A stretch of 64,000 nucleotides of DNA from assembly GCA_029532415.1 (NCBI GenBank), contig JAQOTA010000050.1:1426001-1490000 (forward strand), written 5' to 3'. Positions 23,835 to 36,236 of the stretch are shown piece by piece; position 1 is the stretch's first letter, and each line of letters starts with the position of its first letter. A program made the position numbers and the translations under genes. The stretch comes from Marasmius tenuissimus. Lineage: Eukaryota; Basidiomycota; Agaricomycetes; Agaricales; Marasmiaceae. The notes beneath the pieces are model-generated. The model did not search any database. It saw only the letters and a list, made by a program, of their open reading frames with translations, and had not been told where the DNA came from.

Positions 23835-25552
23835 TCAGCTGGCGTGTTCCTTCTGGATAAACCTGGCGATCGTCTGGAGCTGAATGTTCGAAGTTCCCTC
23901 ATAGATCGCGCCCTGGAAAGCAGCACGAATCAGTCTGGTTATAAAGTTCAACACAAAAACTGAGCACGTACGATCTTAGAATCTCTCCAAAACTTCTCAA
24001 CACCAGTCTCCCTCGTGAACCCAAGACCACCCATCCACTCAATCGCGCTCCCGCTAACCTTCTGTGCGACTTGACTAGCATACCACTTCGCCATAGCTGC
24101 CTCCTTGACAAAGCTCAATCCAGTCTCCTTTCTCCGCGCCGCGTTGTAGGTTAACAGACGCGCCGCCTCAATCTGAGTAGCAGCCTCAGCAAACTGGAAG
24201 GCCATGCCCTGGAATGTACCAATGGGTTGTCCGAACTGAGACCTGGTGTACGTGTAGGGGACTGAGAGGTTGAAGGCTCCTTGTGCGAGGCCAAGCATCT
24301 GTGAGGCGATACCAATACGTCCCTCGTTCAAAATTTCTATGGCGATCTATCAACCATGCTATCAGTTTGCAGGCAATTGTGAGAGATCGTGAAGATGCCC
24401 ACCTTGTATCCCTGACCAACACCTCCAATGACGTTCTCTGCCGGTACCTACAACTCGAGTAAGCAAGATGCCTCAATATGTGCGCTAGAAGCAATTGACC
24501 TTAAAATCGTCGAAGCTCAGGGTACATGTTGAAGATGCTCGAATACCGAGTTTTTGCTCCTTCTTGGCGATCTGGATGCCCATGTCTTTCGTGGCGATGA
24601 AGCACGTAATGCCCTTGTAGCCTTTTGAGGGGTCGACCTAGACCAAGGAGTGTTATACGACTGCGACCAATCGAAGGATTCTTGACATACGTTGGCGAAA
24701 ATTAGGAAGATATCAGCTTCATAGGAGTTGGTGATCCACATCTTGGTTCCGTTGAGTACGTAGTCGTCGCCGACCTTTTGGGCTTTGGTTTGAAGTGCGA
24801 AAGCATCCGATCCAGACGCCGGCTCTGAAAGGCAGAAAGACCCAAGCTACAAAGAGTTGTAAGACAGTGCAATGAGTGGTGGAAGAAGTATAGTACAAGC
24901 CCACCTTCTCCGTAGCTAACGGGGGCAGCCATTTGTCTTGCTGAGCCTGGGTCCCGTATTTGCGTATGACGGTGTTCACGAGTGTGTTGTGGACGTCGCA
25001 CATCACTGATACAGACGGGTCGACTTTGGCAAGCTCTTCAATGGCGATGATAGCAGCGGTGAATGAAGACTCTGATCCTCCATGGGCAGCCGAAGTCTCG
25101 ATTCCCATCAACTACGGGGCATGTGAGTCCTGCCACCAAGATGAACGGACTCAAAGAGAGACGTACACCCTGTTCGAAGAGGCCCTTTATGATCTCCGGA
25201 TCCATCATTTCGTTCTCGTCCATCTCCCGGACTTTGGGCTGAACGACGTCTGTTGAGAACCGTTGTACTATCCATTGGCTAGTGGTGAGGGTCTTCGCTC
25301 CTGTGGCCGAGGTGACTTGCGAGCTCACCTGTTTCTCTGATCATTTGCTCTTCTTCAGTCAAGGCGTCTAGCGAGTTGAGTTGCGAAATATCCTCCGAGG
25401 CACGATATCTAGTGGTCGTGAATGCCCTGTGATTGAGGGGTCAACTTTATGGTCAGGAATCAGAGAACAAGGTTCGCTCACCGTGTAGCATTCGATGAGA
25501 GCAAGCGAGATCTAGCTGAGCGTGTAGAGTGAGAGATAGCAGTTCTGAACAT
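23835..25552 (-). CDS. mitochondrial acyl-CoA dehydrogenase (short/branched chain type)
   Basis: ATG at 25552 opens with an Arg/Ser-rich, acid-free presequence ([18 protein letters not shown]), typical for mitochondrial import. The acyl-CoA dehydrogenase domains follow in order. The N-terminal helical part contains [19 protein letters not shown] and [18 protein letters not shown]. The middle domain contains [18 protein letters not shown] and [19 protein letters not shown]. The C-terminal part contains [37 protein letters not shown] and [18 protein letters not shown], where the Glu is the usual catalytic base position. The stop is at 23835-23837. About eight short GT-AG introns. It oxidises acyl-CoA in mitochondrial beta-oxidation or branched amino-acid breakdown, passing electrons to ETF. 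The short/branched-chain assignment rests on overall resemblance and is less certain than the family. It is divergent from BIG1, with 206 bp between start codons. Confidence 0.88.
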
Positions 25553-25758
25553 GGTGGTTGAGAAGAGAGGAAGGGTGGAGGACGGAACTCGGAATACGGT
25601 TCATAGTTGAGAACGAGTGCCCATGTGAATTGCGTACCCCACATTAGGCAACCGAACCGGTCCTGAAATGAGCTGGCTCAATGGCAGCACGTGCCTTTAC
25701 CGTGACGAAGTCAGACTGGTTCACTTGTAGCTTCACCTCCTCGACTGCGACGACGACC

Positions 25759-26811
25759 ATGATGACCCGTCTGGGATTGCTGTTGACATTATCGCCAGTT
25801 GCCTTTGCATTTTCAAATACTTCTCCTCTGCTAGCTTGGTCTACACACAGGTAGTGCTTCTAAAGCTCCATTTATGAAGGATTATTTGCTCAAATCTGGT
25901 TCAGCTCCAGTGCTATTGACCGACTGCCCTTGCCTGGAGCGAGTGCTCATTCTTTCAGTCTTTTGGAGTCTTTCATCGCTGGGGATGAGGTCTGTATTCA
26001 TGATGCAGTAGTCGTTGTCGAACATCCTGGGGTACGTTGAAGTCGAACTCCCGCACTGAATCGGTACACTAACCTGCCCGCAGCTTCATGCCTCAGATCT
26101 TCGGAACCTCCCTAGAGACTCTCATGTCGCTCGTTCTCTCTCTTCTGCACCTTCCTCTCGTCAGTTTGCATACATTTCATCTCATGAGGAAAACTCTCTC
26201 GACCTCGGTTCCTTCGCGAAATCCGTCTCGGAGAGATGCAACTCCAGACTTGTGCACACTATGCCGGGTCAGGGTGCTGTATCGTTCAATGGAGCCGACA
26301 AATCCGTAATAATGTTGAGCATGCCTGAGCTGGGTGGGGGATCGAGCAGAAAGAACACTATGCTTGAACATGGTTCGTTTCCGCCGGTTCATGTTAATTC
26401 CTGCGCTCCTAACATATCCCTTTTCAACCCACAGATTACCTGTTGTCCTCCGCTCTCTCCGCCCTTCCATTCAATAACCACCTCATCATTTATACCGGCT
26501 CAACTCCGAACCTTTACAAACGCCAGGCTCAACTAGACGGAGAAGGAAACGCATCTCCACACCGCCCCGCCCTCGACGTTTCCCCGTCATCCTCCGCATC
26601 CCAGATCATTGCACCCAAGCAGCCTAAAGGCGGGATCCTTCACCGTTACCAACTCCTCACTCCAGGACTCATCATAATCCTCGCTTTTGTCCTCTTCATC
26701 TTCCTTCCCGTGTTGTACTTCGGTATCTCGGCGCTGGCCAGCATCCAGAACCCCCTCAGGACCGAACTTTCTTCCAAGAGTTTCAACGCGAACGAGAAGA
26801 AGAACCAGTAG
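25759..26811 (+). CDS. BIG1: BIG1-like ER membrane protein (V-ATPase accessory family)
   Basis: The start at 25759 gives a signal sequence (MMTRLGLLLTLSPVAFAFSN) followed by TSPLLAWSTHR, the usual beginning of fungal BIG1. Exons carry EVCIHDAVVVVEHPG, LHASDLRNLPRDSHVARSL, SVSERCNSRLVHTMPGQGAV and LPFNNHLIIYTGSTP. A single C-terminal membrane helix (GLIIILAFVLFIFLPVLYFG) and a short cytosolic tail end at 26811. This luminal domain plus one helix is shared by BIG1 and the V-ATPase assembly proteins Voa1/Ac45. In yeast, loss of BIG1 lowers beta-1,6-glucan in the wall. It probably sits in the ER. Four or five short introns; one splice near 25.9 kb is not fully resolved. Confidence 0.78.
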
Positions 26812-27437
26812 TTGTATTCAGGATCGTTTAGGTAGAAACACCGTACCGACTGTGGACATCCATCAATGCTATTGCACGAATAATACCGGCTTCTTTCTTG
26901 ACTCCTATACGTATGCCTTTGGATAGACTCAGAGGTGGTGGCATAGCTTGGACCGAAAGAGTACCGGACTTCGGAATCATTGTTCTATATTGGTCTCCGT
27001 CAGGGAATCTACTGTCCCAGCGCTTCAGCTTCGCCCCATACTGAGGCCAGGCTCCACCCCATGTCGGCGATACTTTTTACCATTAGTAGTGATGGAAGGA
27101 TTGGCAAGGGTTAGCAGCGGTCCTTCATTACACTCGAGGCATTCACTTTGCCACACTGGTGCCTCGGCGAAGTGAGTGGTTTCGAGTCCAGTCGTTTGTA
27201 GGTCTATGTAAGAACCTTCGATCGTCGATTGTTTCTGTCTGAAAGTCCAGTAAACTGGAAGGGATAAAACTCATGTAAAAGGTTTTCCAGGTAGGTAACA
27301 GTGTTGCGACAGAATTCTATTCGATGACCATTACAGCCCGACGGCCTGACATACGATACCAAGCAAGAACCAGAGCAATGCAGAAAAAATATTAGTGGAA
27401 CTTTGAGTGTTTCATACGGCCGCAAACCCAGAGTTAT
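26812..27437. other. convergent intergenic region
   Basis: This lies between the 3' ends of BIG1 and GMC copy 2. No gene or repeat is recognised, and it should contain both polyadenylation regions. Confidence 0.4.
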
Positions 27438-30166
27438 TCAACAGGTTCCCAAGATAGTGCATCCAGCTTTGACACCCATGCTACGGTTCGATACTCATTC
27501 AGCTGCTTGGTTTCTCAAGCAGGAAAGAGGTAAGGCTTACCCATAGAATGTTGCAATAGGATGGGTTCCAATGTGCTATCGAGCAAATTGTTTCGTCAAG
27601 GTTCCAACAAACAACAACAGGTCACTTACGATAGGCAAGATACTGGCATCACAGATCCTAAGGTTCTTCGTTCCGTACACCTTGAAGTTGGAATCGACAA
27701 CACCCTTGTCCTTACGTGGCAGCATGGATGCGGTTCCGATGAAGTGGTAATTGGTACCGAGGTTCGTCTTGAGATGCTGAATGAGCTCTTCGTCCGTGGC
27801 GTCCTCGGCGGGACTGATTACGCCCTTGGTCCAGGACTTCATGGGTTCCGTGCTAGCGAGCTTGAAGCCGTAGCGAAGGGCCTTGATGAAGATTTTGATG
27901 TCTATACGGGTGAAAGTGCTCAGTGTAAGTACTTGGATGTCGCGGGCGTAGAGGACGCAACAAACCGATGTCAGCAGGAGACTTCAAGTAACTTGTGTCC
28001 ATTACAGGGGCAGCAAGACCATTGGTACTGTTGACATGGACCTTTATAGGAAACCCATCATAAGTTCTCATACATCCCGGTGGACCTGAGAGCGACACTT
28101 ACGCTTCCTCTAGCCCAAGCATGCATCAAAAGGGTGTTGAAAGTATAGAACTTGCCGCTAGTCTCGCTTGGGTTGACAAGCGCAGATCCTTCAGATAGGA
28201 AACTGTAGGCACGAGCAACGTCTGCCGGAAAAGAGCCCACTCACGAGGGAACAAAATCATCTCGAGTTCCGGAACGGTATCATCATCGAGCCACTTCCTC
28301 TGCAGCTTGTACATCGGGGTGTCGTACTTGGCGGGATCAGCGGCCAATGCGGCATCAAGCTCGCTCTTCAACTGAGCAATTTCTTCCTTCGACATGAAGT
28401 CGGTCCAGGGAATGAAGACCAAGGCATTGGAGAAGGTGCTGAGCAATCCGGTACGGTTCTGGGCGTAAAGCTTGTACTCTTCGGCAACACCCTCGGGGCT
28501 GCTCAATTTGTCGAAAGTGAATGCGGAGTCGATAGCCTGGAAGTTTTGGTTAATTCCAGGGTGGTCCTGTTAGGGAAAAGGCTGAGTCGGTAAGATGGTA
28601 GGACGTGGATAGATAGGTACAATTCACCTGGAGGTTCTCTCCGACACCTGGCAAGTCTACCAGAGTCTTGATACCCAACTTACCTAGGAGCGCGGTGTCA
28701 CCAATACCTGAAAAGAAGTCAGGGAGGCTCGAAAGAAATAGAACGCGAATCGTGATACTCACCGGAGAGCTCGAGCAGCTGAGGATTCTTGAGCGAACCT
28801 ATGTTCCTTGGTAGGTCAGCCAACGCAAGAGTGATGAGATACCACCGGGATGGTGCGAACCTGCCGACAACACGACTTCCTTCTTAACATTTGAAGTGTA
28901 CGATTTGCCATCGCGACCGACATATGTCACGCCAGTGGCCGTGATATCTTCCGCTCCACTGGCAGCACCGAATTCGACCTTGGTAGCCTGAGCGCCGGTA
29001 AGAAGAATGAAGTTCTTGTTTTCATGGTTGGGCTCATAGAAAGCCTAGACGCGGGGACAACAGTCGTCAGAAACGCGACCAACGAACGGTGAAATGCCCA
29101 CCCACGTTCGCGGCGAAACTCCGAGAGCGGTTCTGAGCGTCCATAGTGGCAGTTGTTGACCAGCCACCTACGCTATTTCCACCATGCTGAGCCGAAACGT
29201 CAGTGACCATGTATGCGCAAGCGGCAGGGTGTAGCCCACCGATGCCCTATTGATCGGAACGCCAAGGTTCTCAAAGGTCTTGAGGTAAGGAGGTTGGAGG
29301 TCGCTGAACAGGTTGTAAGTTGAAGTCTTGAGTCCACCATTCCGGCCATGGTTCTCGGTATCGTTGTTGACGCCTTCTTGCTCCACAAAAGTGGGATTAG
29401 TGGGTGCAGTCCAGTTCTCAGACCTCTTCATGTAAGGGAAGAGGTTTACGGCGTTCCATCCCGGGTTGCCCAGCTCCTCGAGACCTAGAAGAATAAGTAG
29501 TAGAAAACTGTGAGCATGGAGATCAAAAGATAGATGATACCGATTTACCGTTGTATTCATTCGTGGCTGCTCTACATACAAAAACGGGTCAGTACGCTTC
29601 CGAAGCGCGAAGGGAGAAATAAGGACCTGGTATAACCGAGATAGTTCAAGACACTTGTTCCGCCGAGAATCTTGCCTCGAGCTAACAGAATCTGTCGGTT
29701 GTTGACATTCTCCTGAGGAACCGAGAAAAATCCCCAATCGTATTTGGGGTCTGTGATGACAAGAGAAGTTCAGAGAAATGTGGTCACATTATTGAGGACC
29801 GGTTTTGCATACTGCCAAGGATCGTTCCGGCAAATCCTGATTTCGGATCAGATTATAGTCATAGTTGATCAGCAGCGGACAAGCATACCAGGTATAAGGA
29901 CATTGTCATCGTACAAGCGTTCGCCGGCTTCGATGACACCTATAACGGCGTTCTTATCTTCGGCGAGTCTGGAGGACGGTGAGCGCGACGCGTAGGAGTC
30001 GGGGGACCGATTCCTGGACTCACGTTGCAGCGACAGTAAGACCGGTGGATCCACCTCCTACAACAATGTAGTCGAAGTTGACCTCAGAAAATGCTGCGGC
30101 ATCGAGCTCTACCGCATAAGCGGCGAGTGCCGATGAAAGGAGAGCAAACCAAGGAGAAAGACGCAT
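27438..30166 (-). CDS. secreted GMC oxidoreductase, copy 2 (AA3-type)
   Basis: Minus-strand paralogue of copy 1 with the same exon plan. The signal peptide is MRLSPWFALLSSALAAYA, then the FAD-binding loop FDYIVVGGGSTGLTVAAT. The ribose-binding strand is VIGVIEAGERLYDD and GMC signature 1 is ARGKILGGTSVLNYLG. The middle includes IKTLVDLPGVGENLQ and DHPGINQNFQAIDSAFTFD. The active-site histidines are in NYHFIGTASMLPRKDKG and HIGTHPIATFYG, and the C-terminus is GCTILGTC. The intron after ...EMILFPR is best read as 56 nt, ending at TGAAG. All checked junctions are in frame. It is secreted and probably oxidises alcohols or sugars with FAD; the substrate is unknown. A TATA-like CATAAAAG lies at 30199-30206, about 33 nt before the ATG. 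Confidence 0.88.
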
Positions 30167-30198
30167 GTTGTGGAGTTCGATGTTGCGAAACACATCTC

Positions 30199-30206
30199 CT
30201 TTTATG
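30199..30206 (-). promoter_or_regulatory. TATA-like box of GMC-2
   Basis: CATAAAAG on the minus strand, about 33 nt before the start codon at 30166. The spacing is like that of the other two GMC copies, but the rest of this promoter is not obviously similar. Confidence 0.35.
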
Positions 30207-32139
30207 GAGAATGTGCATCCACAAGCCCTCAGGCCTCAGGTAGCTTTGTCAGTCGAGTAGATCGCTGAATGGCCGATTATAGGTATTGCAATGTTGAAAT
30301 GAGAGTCCTGTCTTTGCATGCTTGAAATTCAATACAGATTATTCGTCGCCGCGGATTCGTTCAAAGGCTACGTGTCATCGCATTCTCAGAGTCTGAATCC
30401 GGCAGCTTTGAAATCAGGGACGTACAAGCAGTTAAAAAGAGAGGGACATTCAGTGAAAAAAACACCAAACAGCGCTCAACCGACATATGAGGCGATGACC
30501 AGAACCTTGTCACCGAGATTCTAGCCGTCTGGGGAAGGCAGTAAGTTTGTGGTCCGAAGTTCCGCGATCGGAGACGGAGTTGAAGAGTAGTGGTGCAATA
30601 TTTGATCGAGTGGTGGATGGTAGATGCACAGAAGAGACAGAAAAGTGTGTTTCGGTGTGTTTCGTTGCATGCGAGTGAACAGCAGGCAAATCGGCGCCTC
30701 CGAAGATCTTTGGAGAGGTGGATGGTGCCCCCGAGATGCCCTGTCAATGGTTTTCAGTCCGAAACTAGTTCCTAAGGTAACAGATTACACCGAAATTCGC
30801 CTATTCTTACCACCGGGACTCGAGTGAATTGTCTTCGAAATCAGGCAAGCCGCAAACCCAGAGGACCACCGAGAGTGGGTTCACTCCGAGGTTACATGGC
30901 CTTTATGAGGGATCGAAAGTAATGAGTAGTCTAGGCATCCGTAGTAGGAACCAGGAACGAAATGAAACCCGGAATAGCAGTGATAAAGAGATGATAAAGG
31001 ACCTTATTAGAACACACTGGCTCCATTTCAAGGAGAAAAGTGTCTGAAGAGTCTAGTGTTTTCCTCCCCGATGCTCTCCGTATTCGGCTCTATTGTGTCC
31101 TAAACTGACTTCAGTATGACAACAATATCAATCCCAGCCTCGCGAAAATCCATCCGAGTGTTTTGACAATCTCCATTGTATAGCTATGGCAATGTGTTGT
31201 CCGTGCGCATCTGATTGATCCCGACTTCACGCAGGAGTCGGAAGGACCACAATGTGAGTTAGAATGCAGGGTGGCGGGAATGAATGGAATACGATGCTTA
31301 CAAATACCTGAGGTTTTCCTTCGAAAAGCAGATGATATCCATCGCTGAATTGAAGCAACTTCACCCCCGTCTTCGAAGGACCAAACTACTTGACCGGAGT
31401 TGCTCAATCCTAATGTGGGCCTCTGGACCGAACCTGCGCACAAGGGCCGCAGCAAGCTATCCAGAGCGGGAGATATAGAAGAGAAGGGTGCTTGTGAGAG
31501 CTAGGGTACAATCATTTCGAAGAAGAACGGCCAAAACCACACGCGATCGACTTGAGTGAGGCCTTGAGTGAGTGACGAGCGCCTGGATCTCGGGCGGTTG
31601 AACGGTCACGTGTGACACGTGGTTTCGCGTGCATGGACTCCGGTACACACTGCATTCACCGGTCCCCGGACCTCGCGATCTACTGTTCAGGCGAAGGTCA
31701 GATTATTGCTTTCCGCCGTGAAGTCATGACACCTATGCAAGGCTTAGAGTCGCTCTCTCAGATTCGATATATCCCAGCCAGATAGTCTCGTGTAACCAGA
31801 CTGACGATACTACCTGACGATCGCAAGCGATGTGGTAGTATGTACCAGCCAGATCATAATTATTAGGTCCAGAAGGAGAGAAGAGGCTCATCCGGGTCCA
31901 GAGCTCAGCGGACCGACATGTCCAGCCGTTGGTGACCATAGGTAAGAAAGCGCTACATACTTACTTAGAAACAGTATGCGCTACGGGGACTCCGGGCGAC
32001 TGGGCGCACATCCCGGTAGGTCCGATCCCACTGGCCCCTCGACTAAATCGGGCATCGAACCCTGGCCAACTGTATTTTTGGGTGACTACATTTCGTCGAA
32101 CATTACATTCTTTCCAGTACAGAGTATACAGCAGGTTCA
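30207..32139. other. intergenic between GMC copies 2 and 3
   Basis: About 1.9 kb with no supportable exon chain. A minus-strand stretch at 31455-31111 (containing VASIQRWISSAFRRKTSG) is open but unrecognised. No tandem repeats or transposon ends were seen. Confidence 0.35.
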
Positions 32140-34885
32140 TCAACAGTGTTTAAGGATAGTGCGGCCGGCCTTGATACCCATACTGCAAGGGACGCGTTCC
32201 GACGAGTCAGTCAGTAAGAAATGTATTAGTGGAAAAGAGAAACGACATCTACATACCCATAGAGCGTCGACATAGGGTGAGCCGCGATGTGCTAAATATT
32301 CAAGTTGCTCCAATGAGATCGACATGGAAGCTTGAAAGGCACCAAAAAACGGAGGTTCTCACTATAGGGAGGACGCTAGCATCAGCGACTCTTAAGTTCT
32401 TGGTACCGTAAACCTTGAAGTTGGGGTCAACGACACCCTTTTCCTTACGAGGAAGCATCGCAATTGTTCCGATGAAGTGATAATTGGTGGCGAGATTGGT
32501 CTTCAAGTGTTGAAGTAGTTCTGCGTCGGTAGCGTTTTTTGCAGGACTGAGGGCGCCTTTGGTGACCGACTTCATCGGCTCAGTTTCAGTGAGCTTGAAG
32601 CCATAGCGGAGTGCCTTGACAAAAACTTTGGTGTCTGCAGGTGTTTAAGTACGGGTTTTCACGATTGAAGTGTGACCAAACGAACCGATATCGGCGGGGG
32701 AGTCCAAATAGCTTGTGTCCATGAGAGGAGCGGCAAGACCATCGGTGGTATTGACATGGACCTGGATAACAAGAACGGGATGTTGGCACTGAATCGATGG
32801 GTGGTAGCAAACCGTTCCACTTACACTTCCTCTAGCCCAAGAATGCATTAGGAGGGTGTTGAAGGTGAAGAATTTGCCGGTGGTCTGAGTCGGATTTGCG
32901 AGCGCAGAGCCTGACGGGCCTTATGAGCATTGGCAGTCACCAAGAAAGGGCGATATTACGAGGGAACAGGATAAGTTCAAGCTCAGGAACGGTGTCGTCG
33001 TCAAGCCACCTCCTTTGCAACTTGTATGTCGGTGTGTTGTACTTCGCAGGATCCGCAGCCAATGCGGTATCGAGCTCGCGTTTGAGTTGACTGATTTCAT
33101 TCTTGGACATAAAATCACTCCAGGGAATGAAAACCAGGGCGGATGTGAACGTGCTCAGTAATCCGGTACGGTTCTGGACGTATAGCTTGTATTCCTCTGC
33201 GACACCCTCGGGGCTGCTCAACTTGTCGAAGGTGTTCGCGGAATCAATAGCTTGAAAGTTCTGATTGATTCCAGGATGATCCTGCAACCGAATCATTGGA
33301 TACGTTTGACCGAAGGAAGAAGTCATAGTCATCGGACGCACCTGCAAGTTCTCACCGACACCAGGCAAGTCTACCAGAGTCTTGATCCCGAGCTTGTTCA
33401 GAAGCTGGGGGTTGCCAATGCCTGGGAGAGGGAAAATGGTATAAACGCACAATCTGAAGTGGCATCAATCCTCTCACCAGAAAGCTCGAGCAGTTGAGGA
33501 TTCTTGAGGGAGCCTGATTACAGGAACGTGAGCATATGGCGACATCGAGGGAAAACGCGATATAGACCAGCTGAGAGGACAACCTCCTTTGAAACTTTAG
33601 CTGTGTATGTACGGTTGTCGCGTCCGACAAAGGTTACACCAGTCGCAGAAAGATCGCCTCCATCCGCCTTGCGATTACCGAACTTGACTTTAGTCGCTTG
33701 TGCACCAGTAAGGAGGATCAAATTCTTCTTCTCGCGGTTGGGCTCATAGAATGCCTGAAGCAAACGAACGTGGCAATCAGAAACATGTCTTGAGTAATCA
33801 CATTAGAAGTTACTAACATTAGCTGCAAAGTGTCGCGAGCGATTCTGAGCATCCATAGTGCAAGTGGAAGCCCAACCACCCACGCTGTTTCCGCCATACT
33901 GAGGTTACATGGGGATGAGCGACATGACTATTCAATGGTAAGGTCGACACATTCATTGCACTCACTGCTGCTCTGTTGATCGGAACCCCGAGATTCTCGA
34001 TCGTCTTGAAGAAGGGCGGCTGGAGATCGCTGAAGAGAGGGTAATTTGTGGTCTTCAACGCACCGCGACGACCGTGGTTCACTGTGTCGTTAGTTACACC
34101 GTCGTCTTGAATGAAATCGGGATTCGTGGGCGCCGTCCAATTCTCTGCCCTCTTCATGAAGGGGAATAGATCTTTGGCTCCCCATCCTGGATTACCAAGC
34201 GATTCGATGCCTAGAGGGCGGCGAGTGTTAACGACGGATAAAAAAGTCTGGCCAGCCTAAACGCCGTACCGTCGTATTCGTTTATGGCAGCCCTGGAATG
34301 TCCGAAGCATCAGTACGGCACTATGACTTTGAGGCCGCCAGATAAAGGGGTCACCTGGTGTAGTCCATATAGTTCAGGGCACTCGTTCCTCCAAGAATTT
34401 TCCCCCGTGCTAATTGAATCCGTCGATTGTTAACATGATCCTGGGGTACTGAGAAGAACTGCCAGTCATATTTAGGATCTATACAGAGTTAGGTACGTGT
34501 GCTCCGCAATGATGAAGCCCGTACTGTTGAGGATTGTTCCGGCGAATCCTGGTTTGTTTTTAGACCTGACGTTGGGACCACGGACGTCGTACCGAACATA
34601 CCAGGTATGAGTACATTGTCATCATAAAGCCGTTCGCCAGCCTCGATGACTCCCACAACAGCGCGCGAATTCTGTGAAAGCCTGACAGTTCCGGGTGAGG
34701 GTGAACACGACGAGCGGGAGTGATATTCAATGCTGAACTCACGTAGCGGCGACCGTAAGGCCGGTCGTTCCCCCTCCTACGATGATGTAGTCAAACCTGA
34801 TCTTCGAAAACGCAACAGCATCGAGTTCCAACGCGTACGCAGTGAGTACAATTGGAAGGAGAATGAAACAAGGAGAGAGGTGCAT
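32140..34885 (-). CDS. secreted GMC oxidoreductase, copy 3 (AA3-type)
   Basis: Third paralogue, on the same strand as copy 2. The signal peptide is MHLSPCFILLPIVLTAYA and the FAD loop is FDYIIVGGGTTGLTVAAT. The first active-site His is in NYHFIGTIAMLPRKEKG, the FAD motif is YGTKNLRVADASVLPI, and the second His is in HIAAHPMSTLYG. The C-terminus is GRTILKHC. The segment round the second His differs from the other copies (AAHPMS against GTHPVA/GTHPIA), so substrate preference may have shifted. The intron after ...LILFPR is 49 nt where copies 1 and 2 have 55 and 56 nt. It looks intact. Its promoter resembles that of copy 1 more than that of neighbouring copy 2. Confidence 0.87.
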
Positions 34886-34915
34886 GATGTGGGACTGGAC
34901 ATCCCAAAGAACCTG

Positions 34916-34964
34916 CCTTTTAATAGCGAAATTCACTCTTACTAACCCTTCGACGCTCGTAACC
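34916..34964 (-). promoter_or_regulatory. GMC-3 promoter: GGTTACGA and TATA-like box
   Basis: On the minus strand GGTTACGA is at 34964-34957, then AGGGTTAG. TATTAAAAGG lies at 34925-34916, about 31-40 nt before the ATG at 34885. The same order, and TCCCACA just before the ATG, is found upstream of copy 1. Confidence 0.5.
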
Positions 34965-36236
34965 TGGATCACATTCCCTATTTCCTATTAACAAGCTTTT
35001 TCCAACACAACAATCCCCGTGGACATCCTTACGAGATTTCAGTTTGGAAAGGCCCTCCGAGACCTTAGATGTTGACTGTAGGCCACGGGATGTTTGAGTG
35101 CCACCTCGTTCTTCCATCCCGGGATGAGTACTGAGTACTGAGTGCCGATAGCTACCAGATACGTCCTGCAACGATGCCACTAGGTCCAAGGCGTCGTGAA
35201 ATTGCGTTGGCGGCCCCTTCTAACTGGTATTTTACTCGACCGTTTTGAGACGGAACATCGGCTCTTGCAAGTTGAGATCAGCGGCTGTTCGTCACAAGGT
35301 TCGAGGCGAGATAACGAGAGGGTGAAGTTTGAATGATAGGTGGGGGGATGTGAGAACGCAAGTCGCAAGTCGAAGTCAAACTCACACGGCGTCCCACACA
35401 AGGGAGCATAAAGCCTTTCCCCGGCCGGATCCTGATCCAAGAGATAGACGACTGTCGGGCGTTTCTGGTCAGAGCTCGCTTTCAAGGCTACATAAAAAAG
35501 ATTTACAACGGGCGCATAAACGAACTCGATACAGGATTCTGACCCTCTCCTTCACACGCGAGAATTCCGGATTATCGTTCTTATCACTAGCACAATGAGT
35601 AGATGACAGGCGTCAGAAGATCCAGACTGAGTTTCAAGCAACGGAACGCACCATTTGTCGGAATACTATCCAACAGGAATAGGCTTGCGGGAAGAGGCAG
35701 GATAGTCCTGGTACACTTTGACAAGACCCGTAACTCCAATGCATGACGGCATAGACCTCAATGTTGCCCGTCCAAAGTCCCACTGGTACCGGTGTAAGCA
35801 CTTCCCTCTGTTCACATCGAACGTAGCTCTTGAGCGACTTCTAAGGATTCTATAGGGACGCGTTCTTATTCAATGCTAGAAGTGGTAGCTAGGGGGATTA
35901 TAGTCTTCAACGAACGGCTCTACTGAGAATAAGTATAGTACCTCTCACCTTTGGAAGTTATAGTCAGGAAATAGTCGTCAATCGCGATTCCCTCACTTAC
36001 CATATCGAAATCTTGACCGACCCTGTGTGCGATGTGATGCTTCCTGGACTGAGCCTGATATCGGTCTGTTGATCGGATAGTCCCTATCCTTTCGGTCGTG
36101 TAGGGGTGTCTGGCTTGTTAAAATCGAAGGTACCGGTAATGTTTAATGTACAAGTCGTCCTGCGAGGTCTATCGCAGTGAGTAAAAACTACAAGAAATAC
36201 AATCCAAACCCTCAAATCGTGATACAGAGCAGTCTA
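34965..36236. other. intergenic, nothing recognised
   Basis: About 1.27 kb between the GMC-3 promoter and the 3' end of the chromodomain gene. No gene, RNA or repeat is recognised. Confidence 0.4.

Noticed and set aside
23291..23926. 211-residue minus-strand open frame covering the tRNA
   Set aside because: It crosses the well-folded tRNA-Val and shows no protein domain; its left part has no exon support.
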